A stretch of 64,000 bases of DNA from NCBI RefSeq assembly GCF_029027405.1, contig NZ_CP093396.1, forward strand, positions 62,001 to 126,000, given 5' to 3'. Position 1 is the first letter of the stretch. The number at the start of each line of letters is the position of its first letter. A program made the translations under genes and the position numbers. The notes under the pieces were generated by a model, which did not search any database, was not told where the DNA came from, and saw nothing but the letters and a program-made list of their open reading frames with translations. Source of the DNA: Sulfurimonas sp. Lineage in GTDB: Bacteria > Campylobacterota > Campylobacteria > Campylobacterales > Sulfurimonadaceae. Below, one piece after another: positions 1 through 8,663 of this stretch.

Positions 1-187
1 AATCAAAATACTACAGAGGATAGTTCATTGGGGCTTTTTAGCCATGCAAACTATAAAATAAATGATAAATTATCTATATTAGGAGGGTTACGATATGATA
101 TAGATGAAAAGAGTTTAACAGACAAAAAAACAAATACAAAACTAGATATGTCTTATAGTGAAATATCTCCTAAGTTAGCTTTTAATT
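1..187 (+). pseudogene. TonB-dependent receptor, part before IS insertion
   Basis: Frame 1 is open from the window edge and encodes beta-barrel sequence with the motifs LGLFSHANYKIN, ILGGLRYD and SEISPKLAFN, which match the middle of the six intact receptors downstream. Reading stops at a TGA created by the insertion sequence at 188. The barrel resumes at 1416 with YKFDKNIMTYITVAKGYKSGG, exactly where an intact receptor would continue. The signal peptide, plug and partner regulator lie outside the window. The gene is broken as it stands; precise excision would restore the frame. Confidence 0.9.
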
Positions 188-202
188 GAACCCTCTGAAC
201 AA
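188..202 (+). repeat. IS5-family left terminal inverted repeat
   Basis: GAACCCTCTGAACAA is identical to the reverse complement of the right end at 1401-1415. It is preceded by the target duplication AATT at 184-187. Confidence 0.93.
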
Positions 203-338
203 GCCAGATGATTCTTCTTTATACTAATATTCTATCATTTTAAAAATTCTCTTTCAATTTTGAAGTGAGTTTCTGTCTTGTTTTTCTATATTTCTACTAT
301 TTATTAGCATGTTAGAACCTTATTTTGTTCCTTTTGTA

Positions 339-1319
339 TCAGTTCCTAGCCCTTACCAGTGCAGGTGTCCGTCTCAGATTATAACAAGCAGCCAACATAA
401 AAAAGTGTTGTTGATTTTTCTCTATTCCCCGATATCTGGTTTTTCTGAAGTTCATATGTTGTTTTATAAATGCGAATGGTAATTCCACGAGACATCTTAT
501 CTTTGAGAATCTTGTATTATTTCTTGATTGTTTAGGTCTTAGTTTCGATTGACCTCTTACTCGTCTTTCAACTATACCAGCAAAAATACCTTTTGCTCTT
601 AGTGCCACTTTTCTTGCCTTTTGCATATAGCCGCTATCTGCGAATATTGCTTTATTTTCATCTTCTGTCAGCTTATCAAACTGTGTACTATCGTGTGTTG
701 ATGCAGTTGTAGCTATTACTTTTTTGATGATACCGTTTGTATCAGTTGCTATATGCATCTTTAATCCATGATGTTTACGACCTCTTTTTGAAGTATAGGT
801 TGCATCAGAATCATGGGCTTTATTTGAAATAACTTTACCCTTGTCATCTTTTTTTCTCTTTGGTTCGCTTGAGTGGATGAGAGTAGCGTCTATAAGAGTT
901 CCCTCATTGAGTATAAGTCTTTTAGATTCCATCATCTTTTTTACTTCTTCAAATATATCACCAAGTATCTCTTCTTTGATAAGCTTGTTTCTAAATTTAC
1001 AAATAGTTGTTTCATCTGGAATAGTATCTTCATCTCTTATATCAAGAAACTTTCTGAAGCTTATACGGTCATGTATAAGCTCTTCGGTCATTGGGTCTGA
1101 CAATCCATACCAGTTTTGTAAAAAAAGTGAGCCTACTAATATCTTTGATGGAATAGATGGTCTTCCTGTCTTACCTTTGTTGGGTTTGTATACATTTTTC
1201 TCTATAAGTATCTTCTCAATAGCTTCAAATGGAATAATCTCTTTCATCTCATTTAAAAACTTCATACTCTTCTTACCACCTTGGTATTTCATGGCATGGT
1301 CAAAAAAACTTAGTTGCAT
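339..1319 (-). CDS. IS5-family transposase
   Basis: A 326-residue DDE transposase. The N-terminal half has the DUF772-type region (GRPSIPSKILVGSLFLQ, then DETTICKFRNKL). The catalytic triad is visible as Asp144 in LIDATLI, Asp228 in IFADSGY and Glu279 in CLVELPFAFIK. The sequence between the first two Asp residues carries the basic block SKRGRKHHGLKMHIATD typical of IS5 transposases. There is no frameshift, so it is likely active. It is transcribed away from the downstream receptor fragment. Confidence 0.93.
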   Translation of the reverse strand: MQLSFFDHAMKYQGGKKSMKFLNEMKEIIPFEAIEKILIEKNVYKPNKGKTGRPSIPSKILVGSLFLQNWYGLSDPMTEELIHDRISFRKFLDIRDEDTIPDETTICKFRNKLIKEEILGDIFEEVKKMMESKRLILNEGTLIDATLIHSSEPKRKKDDKGKVISNKAHDSDATYTSKRGRKHHGLKMHIATDTNGIIKKVIATTASTHDSTQFDKLTEDENKAIFADSGYMQKARKVALRAKGIFAGIVERRVRGQSKLRPKQSRNNTRFSKIRCLVELPFAFIKQHMNFRKTRYRGIEKNQQHFFMLAACYNLRRTPALVRARN

Positions 1320-1400
1320 ATTTATCCCTCAAACTTGGCTTCTTAGTATATTTATTTTAGCTAATTATTGGTTTGAGGGAGGTTAAGTTAAATTGCTTGA

Positions 1401-1415
1401 TTGTTCAGAGGGTTC
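1401..1415 (-). repeat. IS5-family right terminal inverted repeat
   Basis: TTGTTCAGAGGGTTC is the exact complement of the left end and is followed by the second AATT copy at 1416-1419. An apparent TTG start inside this repeat reads into the receptor fragment, but this is fortuitous. Confidence 0.93.
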
Positions 1416-2117
1416 AATTATAAATTCGATAAGAATATTATGACATACATTACTGTAGCAAAAGGTTATAAAAGTGGTGGTTTTTATATGTTTGCACCTG
1501 CTGGAAAACAGTCTTATGATAAAGAAACTTTATGGAACTATGAAATTGGTTTAAAAAGTCAATTTTTAGATAATACCTTAACTTTTAACACCTCCTTATA
1601 TTACATGAATATATCAGATATGCAAGTTTTAACAGCAATAAATAATCAAGAAGGGTATATCTCAAATGCTGCAACAGCAACTTCAAAAGGGTTTGAACTA
1701 GAAGCGAACTATAAAGCAACAGATGAAATAAGTCTGTTTTCAGCTTTTGGGTACAACAGAACAACTTATGACACATTTAGTGATGTAAGTGGAGATTATA
1801 AAGGAAACTATGCTTCTTTCGCACCAATATATAACTACAGTATAGGTGCTCAATACAGAGCTACTCAAGGGTACTATGCAAGAGCTGACTTAAGTGGCTA
1901 CGGAAAAATGTATATTGATAAAGCAAATAAATACGAACAAAAAGCTTATGAAATTGTAAATGCAAAAATAGGTTACGAGCAAACAAATTATGAGATATAT
2001 CTGTACGCAAAAAATTTATTTGATAAAACACATAATATTGAGGGATACTATAATGACTCATATACTTATCTTTCAGACCCTAGAGAGATAGGCGTGCAGT
2101 TGGCTTATAGGTTTTAA
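1416..2117 (+). pseudogene. TonB-dependent receptor, C-terminal barrel after IS insertion
   Basis: This is the 3' part of the seventh receptor. It encodes the last barrel strands, including ITVAKGYKSGGFY, TLWNYEIGLKSQF, YYMNISDMQV, the NAATATSKGFELE segment and the C-terminal outer-membrane signature DPREIGVQLAYRF ending in Phe. It aligns along its whole length with the C-terminal thirds of the intact receptors. Without its N-terminus it cannot be exported, so it is inactive. Confidence 0.9.
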
Positions 2118-2146
2118 TCAATGAATCCCTAGGAAGTATAAATCTA

Positions 2147-2903
2147 ACTGTGTAAACCTTAAAAATTAGATTCATTTGATAAACTAATCAAGTGAATTAT
2201 TTAAAGGATTTACATAAGTTTAATCAACCACGAAGAGTTAAAAAACAATTAGCATCAGGAGAGATAACTTCTCTAGATGATATTGCAAATGAGTTTAAAA
2301 ATATACTCAAAGAAGTGATACAAATTGCATCCCAAGAAGAGCTAACTCCGCTGTTGACAGCAATAAAAGCCGTTTATCCTAAAGCTGAGATACAAAGATG
2401 TATTGTTCATCAAATCAGGAGCTCCCTGAAGTTCGTATCTTGGAAAGATAGAAAGGCAGTTGCTAAAGATCTTAAGTCTGTGTATTCATCCATAAATGAA
2501 GAAGATGCTCAATTAGCACTTACAGATTTTAACGATATTTGGGGTAAAAGATATCCTAACATTACTGTTTCTTGGACAAATCACTGGGCTGAACTCTCAA
2601 CTTTTTTCAAATATCCAGATTCAGTTAGAAAACTAATTTACACTACAAATCCAATAGAATCTATAAATGCAACAATAAAAAGAAAGACTAAATCTAAAGG
2701 TTCATTTCCTACTGTAGAATCTGCTTATAAGCTAATGTATCTCGCTACACAAGAGCAACAAAACAAATGGAATATGTCGAGTGTCAGAAATTGGTTTGAG
2801 ATTTATACCCAAAGGGCAGAACCTCCTCAACTTAGTATATTTTTCAGTGAAATTATGTCAAAATATACTAAGTATTAATGGATAAGAGGTGGGTTTACAC
2901 AGT
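2147..2903 (+). mobile_element. IS256-family element, internally deleted
   Basis: Twelve-bp inverted ends (ACTGTGTAAACC at 2147-2158; GGTTTACACAGT at 2892-2903) enclose a shortened transposase gene. The element lies between the broken receptor and the first AraC gene. No convincing target duplication was found by eye. The short internal gene makes this a non-autonomous derivative. Confidence 0.75.
2192..2878 (+). pseudogene. IS256-family (mutator) transposase, internal deletion
   Basis: The ORF encodes 228 residues, against about 400 for the family. Residues 1-50 match the N-terminal region (LDDIANEFKNILKEVIQ). The protein then jumps to the C-terminal half (LTAIKAVYPKAEIQRCIVHQIRS, then YTTNPIESINATIKRKTKSKG). 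The segment carrying the first two catalytic Asp residues is missing; only the final Glu in NPIESINA remains. The start is GTG after an in-frame stop at 2180. It cannot be catalytically active alone. Confidence 0.85.
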
Positions 2904-2977
2904 TTATTTTACAGTCTCGAATAAATAATTCTAGAGAGTGTGAATTTAAGTTACCACTCCAATATCTATTCTTTTAT

Positions 2978-3937
2978 TTAGTAGTAATACTTTCTACTTT
3001 TCATCAAATCACTAGCTTTTATTCCAAACCTCTTAGAAAAAGCAGTGCTAAAATTTTGGGTATGCTTATATCCTATATATTGTGCAATTTCATTTATATT
3101 CATATGCTCATTTAAAAGAAGTTTTTTCGCTATATCCAATCTATGATTTAATAAAAAGTTATAAGGAGTGATGCCAAATATCTCTTTAAATCCTTTTTTT
3201 AATTTAAATTCATTTAAAGCAACTAATTTTGAGAGTTTTACTATGCTTGGTGGATTTTGCATGTTTTGTAGTAAAATTTCTTTTGCCTTTTTAATTGCAT
3301 TTATATCAAATTCATCTAGTTTAAAAGTGTTTATATTTAGAGTCGTATCATTTTGTATAAATAAATCATTGAGTTCTAAATACACTAATTCTAAGACTTT
3401 TGACTGGATTAAAATATTCTTAAGTTGTCCATCAAAAGGTGATATGAACAAATCATTTAACAATAGTTTTTTTTGAAAATCTATCTTTTTTTTTGAAAGT
3501 AATTTAGTGCAAACATCTTTTTCTAAATCATTAAGCAGTTCATCTTTGATTTTTCCATCTGGCATATTTTTGATTAAAAAATCTTTTTTTATCACTAAAG
3601 AAATTTTATTTAAAATTCCTTTCATAGATAAGCCCTCACTTATATCATCTTTTGATATAAGCATATTTGAATAATTTTCTTCTAAATTCAGTTTATAATC
3701 AGTGATATAGCTCTTATGTTTACTCATACCTTTTAAATTATATCCTAGTATTATTCCATTTATATGTGTATTTGAAGTCAGTTTTATATTATCTTTTATA
3801 TTAAGATTTGCTTTTATAGTGTAGATACTATTTTCTATAGTATGTTCTTCTATACAACCTTCCATTTCCCCATCTGAAAATGTCATACTATTTGGAACAT
3901 AGTTATCGAAACCATAAGTTTGTTCGTTAAAAGACAT
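2978..3937 (-). CDS. AraC-family regulator 1, PchR/YbtA-like
   Basis: A 319-residue regulator. The N-terminal ~200 residues form a variable putative ligand domain with no clear match by eye. The C-terminal ~105 residues are a double helix-turn-helix AraC domain (AKEILLQNMQNPPSI, FKLKKGFKEIFGITPYN, IGYKHTQNFSTAFSKRFG), ending in the array-specific tail LMKSRKYYY. The domain order and the NPPSI / FKLKKGFK motif resemble PchR and YbtA, which activate siderophore receptor genes when bound to ferric siderophore. The start has an AAGGAA ribosome site. It is divergent from receptor 1 and probably activates it; the ligand is unknown. Confidence 0.87.
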   Translation of the reverse strand: MSFNEQTYGFDNYVPNSMTFSDGEMEGCIEEHTIENSIYTIKANLNIKDNIKLTSNTHINGIILGYNLKGMSKHKSYITDYKLNLEENYSNMLISKDDISEGLSMKGILNKISLVIKKDFLIKNMPDGKIKDELLNDLEKDVCTKLLSKKKIDFQKKLLLNDLFISPFDGQLKNILIQSKVLELVYLELNDLFIQNDTTLNINTFKLDEFDINAIKKAKEILLQNMQNPPSIVKLSKLVALNEFKLKKGFKEIFGITPYNFLLNHRLDIAKKLLLNEHMNINEIAQYIGYKHTQNFSTAFSKRFGIKASDLMKSRKYYY

Positions 3938-4050
3938 AAAAATTCCTTTTGCAAGAGTATAAATTCCTTTTTTAAGATTATCAGTATTGATTTTGATAAT
4001 TGTTATTTAGTATACTATAAACTAAATAAACTTCAAATTAAAGGTATAAA
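3938..4050 (+). promoter_or_regulatory. Divergent control region 1: AraC repeats, promoter, Fur-like box
   Basis: AATTCCTTT occurs at 3941 and 3962, a 21-bp direct repeat of the araI type. The receptor promoter follows: -35 TTGATT at 3987-3992, an 18-bp spacer, and -10 TATACT at 4011-4016. The spacer holds TGATAATTGTTATTT (3994-4008), close to a Fur 7-1-7 box. The distal half-site overlaps the ribosome site of the divergent regulator, so its conservation there is partly explained by that. Confidence 0.68.
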
Positions 4051-6084
4051 ATGAAATATAAAATAACACTATCACTTATAACTGCGGTATGTTTATCAAA
4101 TAATATCTATGCAAAAGATGTACAAAAACTAGATATAGTAACGGTAACAGCTCAAAAAGTAGAAGAAAATGCACAGCGTGTCCCTATATCGTTAACTGTA
4201 TTTGATGAGTTTGCAATAGAAGATAAAAAAATTGAAACTATTGAAGATATAGCTCAATACACTCCAAATCTAATGATGTTTTCTTATGGTAGAAGTGATG
4301 CTATCTCTCCATCACTTAGAGGAGTGAGTTCAAATATCGTAAATCAAGATGTAACAGTTGGAGTTTATATAGATGGTGTACCTATGTTTGATGGTTGGTC
4401 TTTAAATGAAACTTTAAACGATATACAAAGAATAGAAGTACTAAAAGGACCACAAGGCACACTCTATGGTAAAAATACAGAAACAGGGGTAATCAATATT
4501 ATTACAAAACAACCAAATAATGAAACTATATTAAAGTCAACTTTAGAGCTAGGAAATGACAACAAAAGACAAATAAAATTAAATGCAAGCGGTGCAATCA
4601 TAAAAGATAAACTGTATGGAGGAGTATCAGTAAATCACTATGAAAAAGATGGTTTTTTAAAAGATAAAGTTACAGGTAAAATCTTGGATGATAGACAAAG
4701 AGACTCAGGGAAAATAAACCTAAGATATACGCCAACAGATAAACTAGATATTTCGTTTATAAACTCTATTATGAAACTTAATGATGGAGGTGCAAGATGG
4801 GGAATGGCAAATCAAACAAGAAATGATATATCAAGTGATGTAGAGAGTTACAATAAGTCTAAAATAATAAATAGTTCCTTGAAAATAAAATACGATATTT
4901 CAAATTATAGTTTTTTAGAATCTGTTACAACAAGAAGGTTTTTTCACAATGCTTCACTTGGCGATTGGGATTTTACAAATGATCCAAACAAAAAATATCA
5001 CTTGACTCTTGATAGTGAAACGACATCTTATTCTCAGGAGTTAAGATACAATCATAATCTTATAAATGATAGATTAAATTTACTTTTAGGTGTTTATACA
5101 GATACTGTAGATGAAGATAAATCTCTTTTATTTGAAACTATTCCAGCTTATGGTGGGACTTTACTTAGTCTTTCTACTTTTAATAATAGATCATTAGGAA
5201 TTTTTGCCCATGCAAAATATGCTCTTACTAATAAATTAAAAGTTTTAGGAGGGATAAGATTTGATAAGGATACAAAAAAGTATAAAGATAGTTCAATATC
5301 AATAGATGAAAGCAAAGATTATACAGCTACTTCTCCTAAACTAGGACTGGAATATCAAATAGATAAAGATATTATGACTTTTTTAACCATCTCAAAAGGA
5401 TATAGAGCAGGAGGATTTAATGAAGCATTAAATACAAGTAAAGATGATATTTTTTATGATAAAGAATCTTTAACATCTTATGAAATAGGAATAAAAAGTT
5501 TACTTTTTAACAATAGACTTCTTTTTAATGCAAATATATACTATATGGATATAAAAGATATGCAGGTTACAGAAGTAATATCTCCAAGACTTGAAATAGT
5601 AACAAATGCAGGAGAAGCACACTCTCAAGGTTTTGAAATAGAAACACAATATCAGATAAATGATAGTTTAGAAATATTTGCAAATATAGGATATAACATC
5701 ACTATATTTGACAAATACACAGACAATACTTTTGATATGATGGGAAATCCAATGGGGACAGTAGATTACAAAGGTAAAATCAACCCTTTTGCTCCCAAAT
5801 ATAACTATAGTATCGGTGCTCAGTATAGAGATGCTAGTGGATATTATGCAAGAGTAGATATAAATGGCTATGGGAAAATGTATTTTGATAAAGCAAATGA
5901 ATATGAAAGAAAAGCTTATACACTAGTAAATACAAAGATAGGTTATGAGCATAATAATTTTGACATTTATTTTTATGCAAAAAATTTATTTGATAAAAAA
6001 TATGATTCTAAAGGGTTTAATAAATTTTATACTATTTATTCTGATCCTAGAGAAATTGGGGTACAGTTGGTTTATAGGTTTTAA
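4051..6084 (+). CDS. TonB-dependent siderophore receptor 1, FyuA-like
   Basis: A 677-residue outer-membrane receptor. The signal peptide ends near residue 21 (NNIYA). The TonB box DIVTVTA is at 28-34. The plug carries VPISLTVFD, PSLRGVSSN, VYIDGVP and the family motif VLKGPQGTLYGKNTETG. Barrel motifs ISKGYRAGGF, SYEIGIKS and MDIKDMQV follow, and it ends REIGVQLVYRF. The plug and barrel motifs resemble the yersiniabactin receptor FyuA. It imports a ferric siderophore by inference; which one is unknown. It is closest in the window to receptor 6 (shared SPSLRG, GVPxxDGW). An AAAGG ribosome site precedes ATG. Confidence 0.9.
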   Translation: MKYKITLSLITAVCLSNNIYAKDVQKLDIVTVTAQKVEENAQRVPISLTVFDEFAIEDKKIETIEDIAQYTPNLMMFSYGRSDAISPSLRGVSSNIVNQDVTVGVYIDGVPMFDGWSLNETLNDIQRIEVLKGPQGTLYGKNTETGVINIITKQPNNETILKSTLELGNDNKRQIKLNASGAIIKDKLYGGVSVNHYEKDGFLKDKVTGKILDDRQRDSGKINLRYTPTDKLDISFINSIMKLNDGGARWGMANQTRNDISSDVESYNKSKIINSSLKIKYDISNYSFLESVTTRRFFHNASLGDWDFTNDPNKKYHLTLDSETTSYSQELRYNHNLINDRLNLLLGVYTDTVDEDKSLLFETIPAYGGTLLSLSTFNNRSLGIFAHAKYALTNKLKVLGGIRFDKDTKKYKDSSISIDESKDYTATSPKLGLEYQIDKDIMTFLTISKGYRAGGFNEALNTSKDDIFYDKESLTSYEIGIKSLLFNNRLLFNANIYYMDIKDMQVTEVISPRLEIVTNAGEAHSQGFEIETQYQINDSLEIFANIGYNITIFDKYTDNTFDMMGNPMGTVDYKGKINPFAPKYNYSIGAQYRDASGYYARVDINGYGKMYFDKANEYERKAYTLVNTKIGYEHNNFDIYFYAKNLFDKKYDSKGFNKFYTIYSDPREIGVQLVYRF

Positions 6085-6091
6085 TAATCTC

Positions 6092-6124
6092 GATAAAACT
6101 CTAAATCTATTTTAGGGTTTTATC
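6092..6124. terminator. Bidirectional terminator hairpin
   Basis: A 14-bp stem (GATAAAACTCTAAA paired with TTTAGGGTTTTATC, one G-T wobble) with a 5-nt loop. It lies between the convergent receptor 1 and the metal permease, and A/T tracts in the stem base serve both directions. Confidence 0.75.
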
Positions 6125-6135
6125 AAATAATATTT

Positions 6136-7209
6136 CTAATGCTCGTGACTATGATCATGTTTTGGTTTTAAAAATGTATATAGCATCAAAGTAAACATAG
6201 TAACTGTACTTACAGTATCAAGCAAAGAAAACTCATTTGCATGACTATGTATATCAAATACTTCTAAATTATAAAAGAAATTATCAAAAACATATCCAAA
6301 AAATATACTTAAAACTGAAATAACACCTAAATATATAAAGAGTGATTTTTCTCCAAACATGGAAGCTACCACACCCATAGTCACAGAATTTGTAGCAGGT
6401 CCTGCACTTAAAAATACAAATACAGCTCCACTACTCATACCACTTAGTAAAAAGGCTGCAGCAATTGGTAAGGATGCTGTTGCACAAACATACAAAGGTA
6501 GACTTATAACTAGAATAGCAATATATGTTAAGAACTGATATTCAAAGAGTGGTTGTAAAAGTTCTTTTGGTAGTAAACTTGTGAAAATACCACCGATTAT
6601 TAGTCCTATAAAAAGTCCTACATATATATCTTTAAAGAGTACATTAAAAGCATAGTTAAAACTCTCTTTTATACTAAATCTTGAATTTTTTGCATGAGTA
6701 TCTCCGCTACAACAACTTGTTTCACAAGTATTTTCATCGCTAACTTCACTAGGTTTGTCTACAGAAAAAGTTATAGCTTTTTCTTTTTTTTCATCTTGTT
6801 TATCTACATAGTTTTGAAAAATACCTGTAACTATAGCAATAATAATAGCTGTAACAACTCTATAAATAGTGAAAATCCAACCAAAAAAACTGTAAGTAGC
6901 CATAATAGAATCAGCACCAGTAATAGGAGTAGCTATTAAAAAACTCTGAACAGCACCTTTACTAGCACCTTCTTTTTGTAAAGATTTGGCAAGAGGAATA
7001 ACACTACACGAACACACAGGCATAGGTATACCAAATATCGTAGCTTTTATAACTGAACTTATTTTATTTGCTCCTAGTTGCGAACTTATAAAATCATCAG
7101 GTATTAGTTGCTTTAATACACCAGCGATTAAAAGACCTATCAAAATATAAAAACTCATTGCATCTGATAAAATCATTATATTGTCAAATATCTTTAATAA
7201 TATTTCCAT
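6136..7209 (-). CDS. SO_0444-family metal efflux permease
   Basis: A 357-residue polytopic permease of the ArsP/DUF318 type. Each repeat-like half has hydrophobic helices; the first half holds the signature PMPVCSCSVIPLAKSL with ligand-like cysteines, the second half LPLYVCATASLPIAAAF. A soluble loop near residues 155-175 contains CETSCCSGD and the C-terminus is His-rich (KHDHSHEH), both likely metal-binding. Relatives export Cu/Zn or other soft metals. A G-tract palindromic operator sits directly upstream, with a CsoR/RcnR-like repressor divergent from it. The metal is not identifiable from sequence. Confidence 0.8.
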   Translation of the reverse strand: MEILLKIFDNIMILSDAMSFYILIGLLIAGVLKQLIPDDFISSQLGANKISSVIKATIFGIPMPVCSCSVIPLAKSLQKEGASKGAVQSFLIATPITGADSIMATYSFFGWIFTIYRVVTAIIIAIVTGIFQNYVDKQDEKKEKAITFSVDKPSEVSDENTCETSCCSGDTHAKNSRFSIKESFNYAFNVLFKDIYVGLFIGLIIGGIFTSLLPKELLQPLFEYQFLTYIAILVISLPLYVCATASLPIAAAFLLSGMSSGAVFVFLSAGPATNSVTMGVVASMFGEKSLFIYLGVISVLSIFFGYVFDNFFYNLEVFDIHSHANEFSLLDTVSTVTMFTLMLYTFLKPKHDHSHEH

Positions 7210-7220
7210 TGTTTTCTCCT

Positions 7221-7250
7221 TAATATACTATAGGGGGGTATAGTATATTA
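7221..7250. promoter_or_regulatory. CsoR/RcnR-type operator for permease
   Basis: Perfect 12-bp inverted arms flank six G residues: core TATACTATA (7224-7232), GGGGGG (7233-7238), TATAGTATA (7239-7247). A TACT / G-tract / AGTA layout is characteristic of RcnR- and CsoR-class operators. It is immediately upstream of the permease ribosome site. Confidence 0.85.
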
Positions 7251-7293
7251 TAGAAACTTTAAATCTGCTTAGTCTCAATAAATATAATTTTTT

Positions 7294-7335
7294 AATCCTT
7301 TAAGAATAAAAGATACTCCCTTTATAATAAATCTT
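7294..7335 (+). promoter_or_regulatory. 21-bp-period AraC-type direct repeat upstream of metal repressor
   Basis: AATCCTTTA at 7294 and ACTCCCTTTA at 7315 repeat at 21 bp. The ~45-bp segment around them (7289-7332) is nearly the same as that upstream of the ABC operon at 23884-23927. It is probably a binding site for one of the array's AraC regulators. Confidence 0.55.
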
Positions 7336-7358
7336 GTGTTTATTAAGAAGGTATACTA

Positions 7359-7382
7359 TATACTATACCCCTATATAGTATA
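7359..7382. promoter_or_regulatory. Second CsoR/RcnR-type operator
   Basis: TATACTATA (7359-7367), CCCCTA, then TATAGTATA (7374-7382). It has the same arms as the site at 7224-7247, with a C4 tract in place of G6. It overlaps the presumed -10 region of the repressor gene, implying autoregulation. Confidence 0.75.
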
Positions 7383-7397
7383 ATAAAAGGAATCAAA

Positions 7398-7697
7398 ATG
7401 GCATATTGTTGTGATGTAGAGAGAAAAAAACTTCAAAATAGAATAAACAGAATTGCAGGGCAAGTAAACTCTTTAAAAAATAAGTTTGCAGATGATGAGT
7501 TTAACTTAGATACAGATCCTTATGAAACATTAAGACAACTTACAGCTATCAAAGGTGCTGTAAATGGAATGATAACATCGTATGTAGAACATTATGCAAA
7601 AGGTCATATGATAGAAAAAATCAAAAATGGAAATAGTGCAGAAAGCGAAGCCCAAATTGATAATTTATTAGAGATTATAAAGGTGTTTGGTAAATAG
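7398..7697 (+). CDS. CsoR/RcnR/FrmR-family metal-responsive repressor
   Basis: A 99-residue all-helical DUF156 protein with LQNRINRIAGQVNSLK followed by RQLTAIKGAVNGMITSYVEHYAKGHM. In this family a Cys near position 35 and His/Cys or His/His in the second helix bind the effector. Here the Cys position reads as DPYETL (no Cys). His residues lie in VEHYAKGH, and a CC pair sits at residues 4-5. It is therefore RcnR-like in its histidines but atypical. It very likely represses the divergent permease through the palindromes between them. Confidence 0.85.
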   Translation: MAYCCDVERKKLQNRINRIAGQVNSLKNKFADDEFNLDTDPYETLRQLTAIKGAVNGMITSYVEHYAKGHMIEKIKNGNSAESEAQIDNLLEIIKVFGK

Positions 7698-7706
7698 ATA
7701 AATATT

Positions 7707-8663
7707 TTAGAAACAATACTTCCGATTTTTCATCAAATCCTTAGGTAAAACTCCAAATTTATGAGAAAAAGCTGTACTAAAACTTTGAGTAAATTTATAT
7801 CCTATATGATGTGAAATTTCATTTATATTCATATCTCCATCAGTTAAAAGTTTTTTTGCATATTCCAATTTATAATTTATAAGTAAGTTGTATGGTGTTA
7901 TGCCATACAACTGTTTAAAGCCTTTTTTTAGTTTAAAATCGTTTAGTTTTACTAACCTTGAAAGTTCTATTATGCTTGGTGGATTTTGCATATTTTGTAT
8001 TAAAATATCTTTCGCTTGTTTTATTGCATTTATATCATATTCATCTAATTTTAGAGTATTTATTTTTGATATATTTTGATTTTCAAAAAGTTCTTGAAAT
8101 TCTAAAAATACTATTTCTAAAACTTTTGACTGTATAAATATATTATTTAATTCACCTTCAAAAGGAGATAAAAATATTTGATTTAAAAGTAGTCGTGTTT
8201 GATAGTTTGTTTTTTTGCTAGATAATACCTCATGACAAATATCTTTTTGAAGTGAATTTAATAATTTATCTTTAATTTTACTATTAGGTATATTTTGTGA
8301 TAAAAAATCGTTTTTTATCACTAGACTAATTTTGTTTACTTTCTCTTTTTGTGCTATAGATTCTGTGATACCATCTTTCATAAGTTGAATATCTGTCATA
8401 TTATCGGAGGTTGTTAATTTAAGATCAGATATTTTACTTTTGCATTTTATATTCCCTTTTATATTAAAATCCAATATTATTCCATCAATTTTAGCGTTTG
8501 ATTCTACGATAATATTTTCTTTAAATGCTATATCTGCTTTTACTAAGAAGATACCTTTAATTATCTTTTTTTCTATTATAGAACCTGTAATTTTACCATT
8601 AGAAAAAGTCATTACATCTGTTTGATTGTTGCTAAATTCAAAAGACTTATCATTAAAAGACAT
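7707..8663 (-). CDS. AraC-family regulator 2, PchR/YbtA-like
   Basis: 318 residues. The start MSFNDKSFEF mirrors regulator 1 (MSFNEQTYGF) and is preceded by a GGAG ribosome site. The C-terminal AraC domain (AKDILIQNMQNPPSI, FKLKKGFKQLYGITPYN, IGYKFTQSFSTAFSHKFG) ends LMKNRKYCF. The N-terminal domain keeps the VLEIVFLEFQELF helix but is otherwise diverged, as expected for a different ligand. It is divergent from receptor 2. It converges with, and nearly abuts, the metal repressor gene (9 bp). Confidence 0.86.
   Translation of the reverse strand: MSFNDKSFEFSNNQTDVMTFSNGKITGSIIEKKIIKGIFLVKADIAFKENIIVESNAKIDGIILDFNIKGNIKCKSKISDLKLTTSDNMTDIQLMKDGITESIAQKEKVNKISLVIKNDFLSQNIPNSKIKDKLLNSLQKDICHEVLSSKKTNYQTRLLLNQIFLSPFEGELNNIFIQSKVLEIVFLEFQELFENQNISKINTLKLDEYDINAIKQAKDILIQNMQNPPSIIELSRLVKLNDFKLKKGFKQLYGITPYNLLINYKLEYAKKLLTDGDMNINEISHHIGYKFTQSFSTAFSHKFGVLPKDLMKNRKYCF

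Larger units (their letters stand above)
188..1415 (-). mobile_element. IS5-family insertion sequence, apparently intact
   Basis: A 1228-bp element with a perfect 15-bp terminal inverted repeat (GAACCCTCTGAACAA at 188-202, its complement at 1401-1415). It is flanked by direct AATT duplications at 184-187 and 1416-1419. It encodes one full-length transposase on the minus strand. Removing the element plus one AATT joins two receptor halves in frame, which confirms the borders. The 4-bp duplication and single transposase ORF fit the IS5 family. Intact ends and an uninterrupted transposase suggest recent arrival. Confidence 0.93.

Noticed and set aside
841..1386. Plus-strand ORFs across the IS5 element
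   Set aside because: They lie antisense to the transposase, with no ribosome site and low-complexity Ser/Ile/Phe translation typical of an antisense shadow.
1401..2117. Apparent 238-residue ORF starting with TTG as an independent gene
   Set aside because: The first five codons are the inverted repeat of the IS. The rest is the severed C-terminus of a receptor with no signal peptide.
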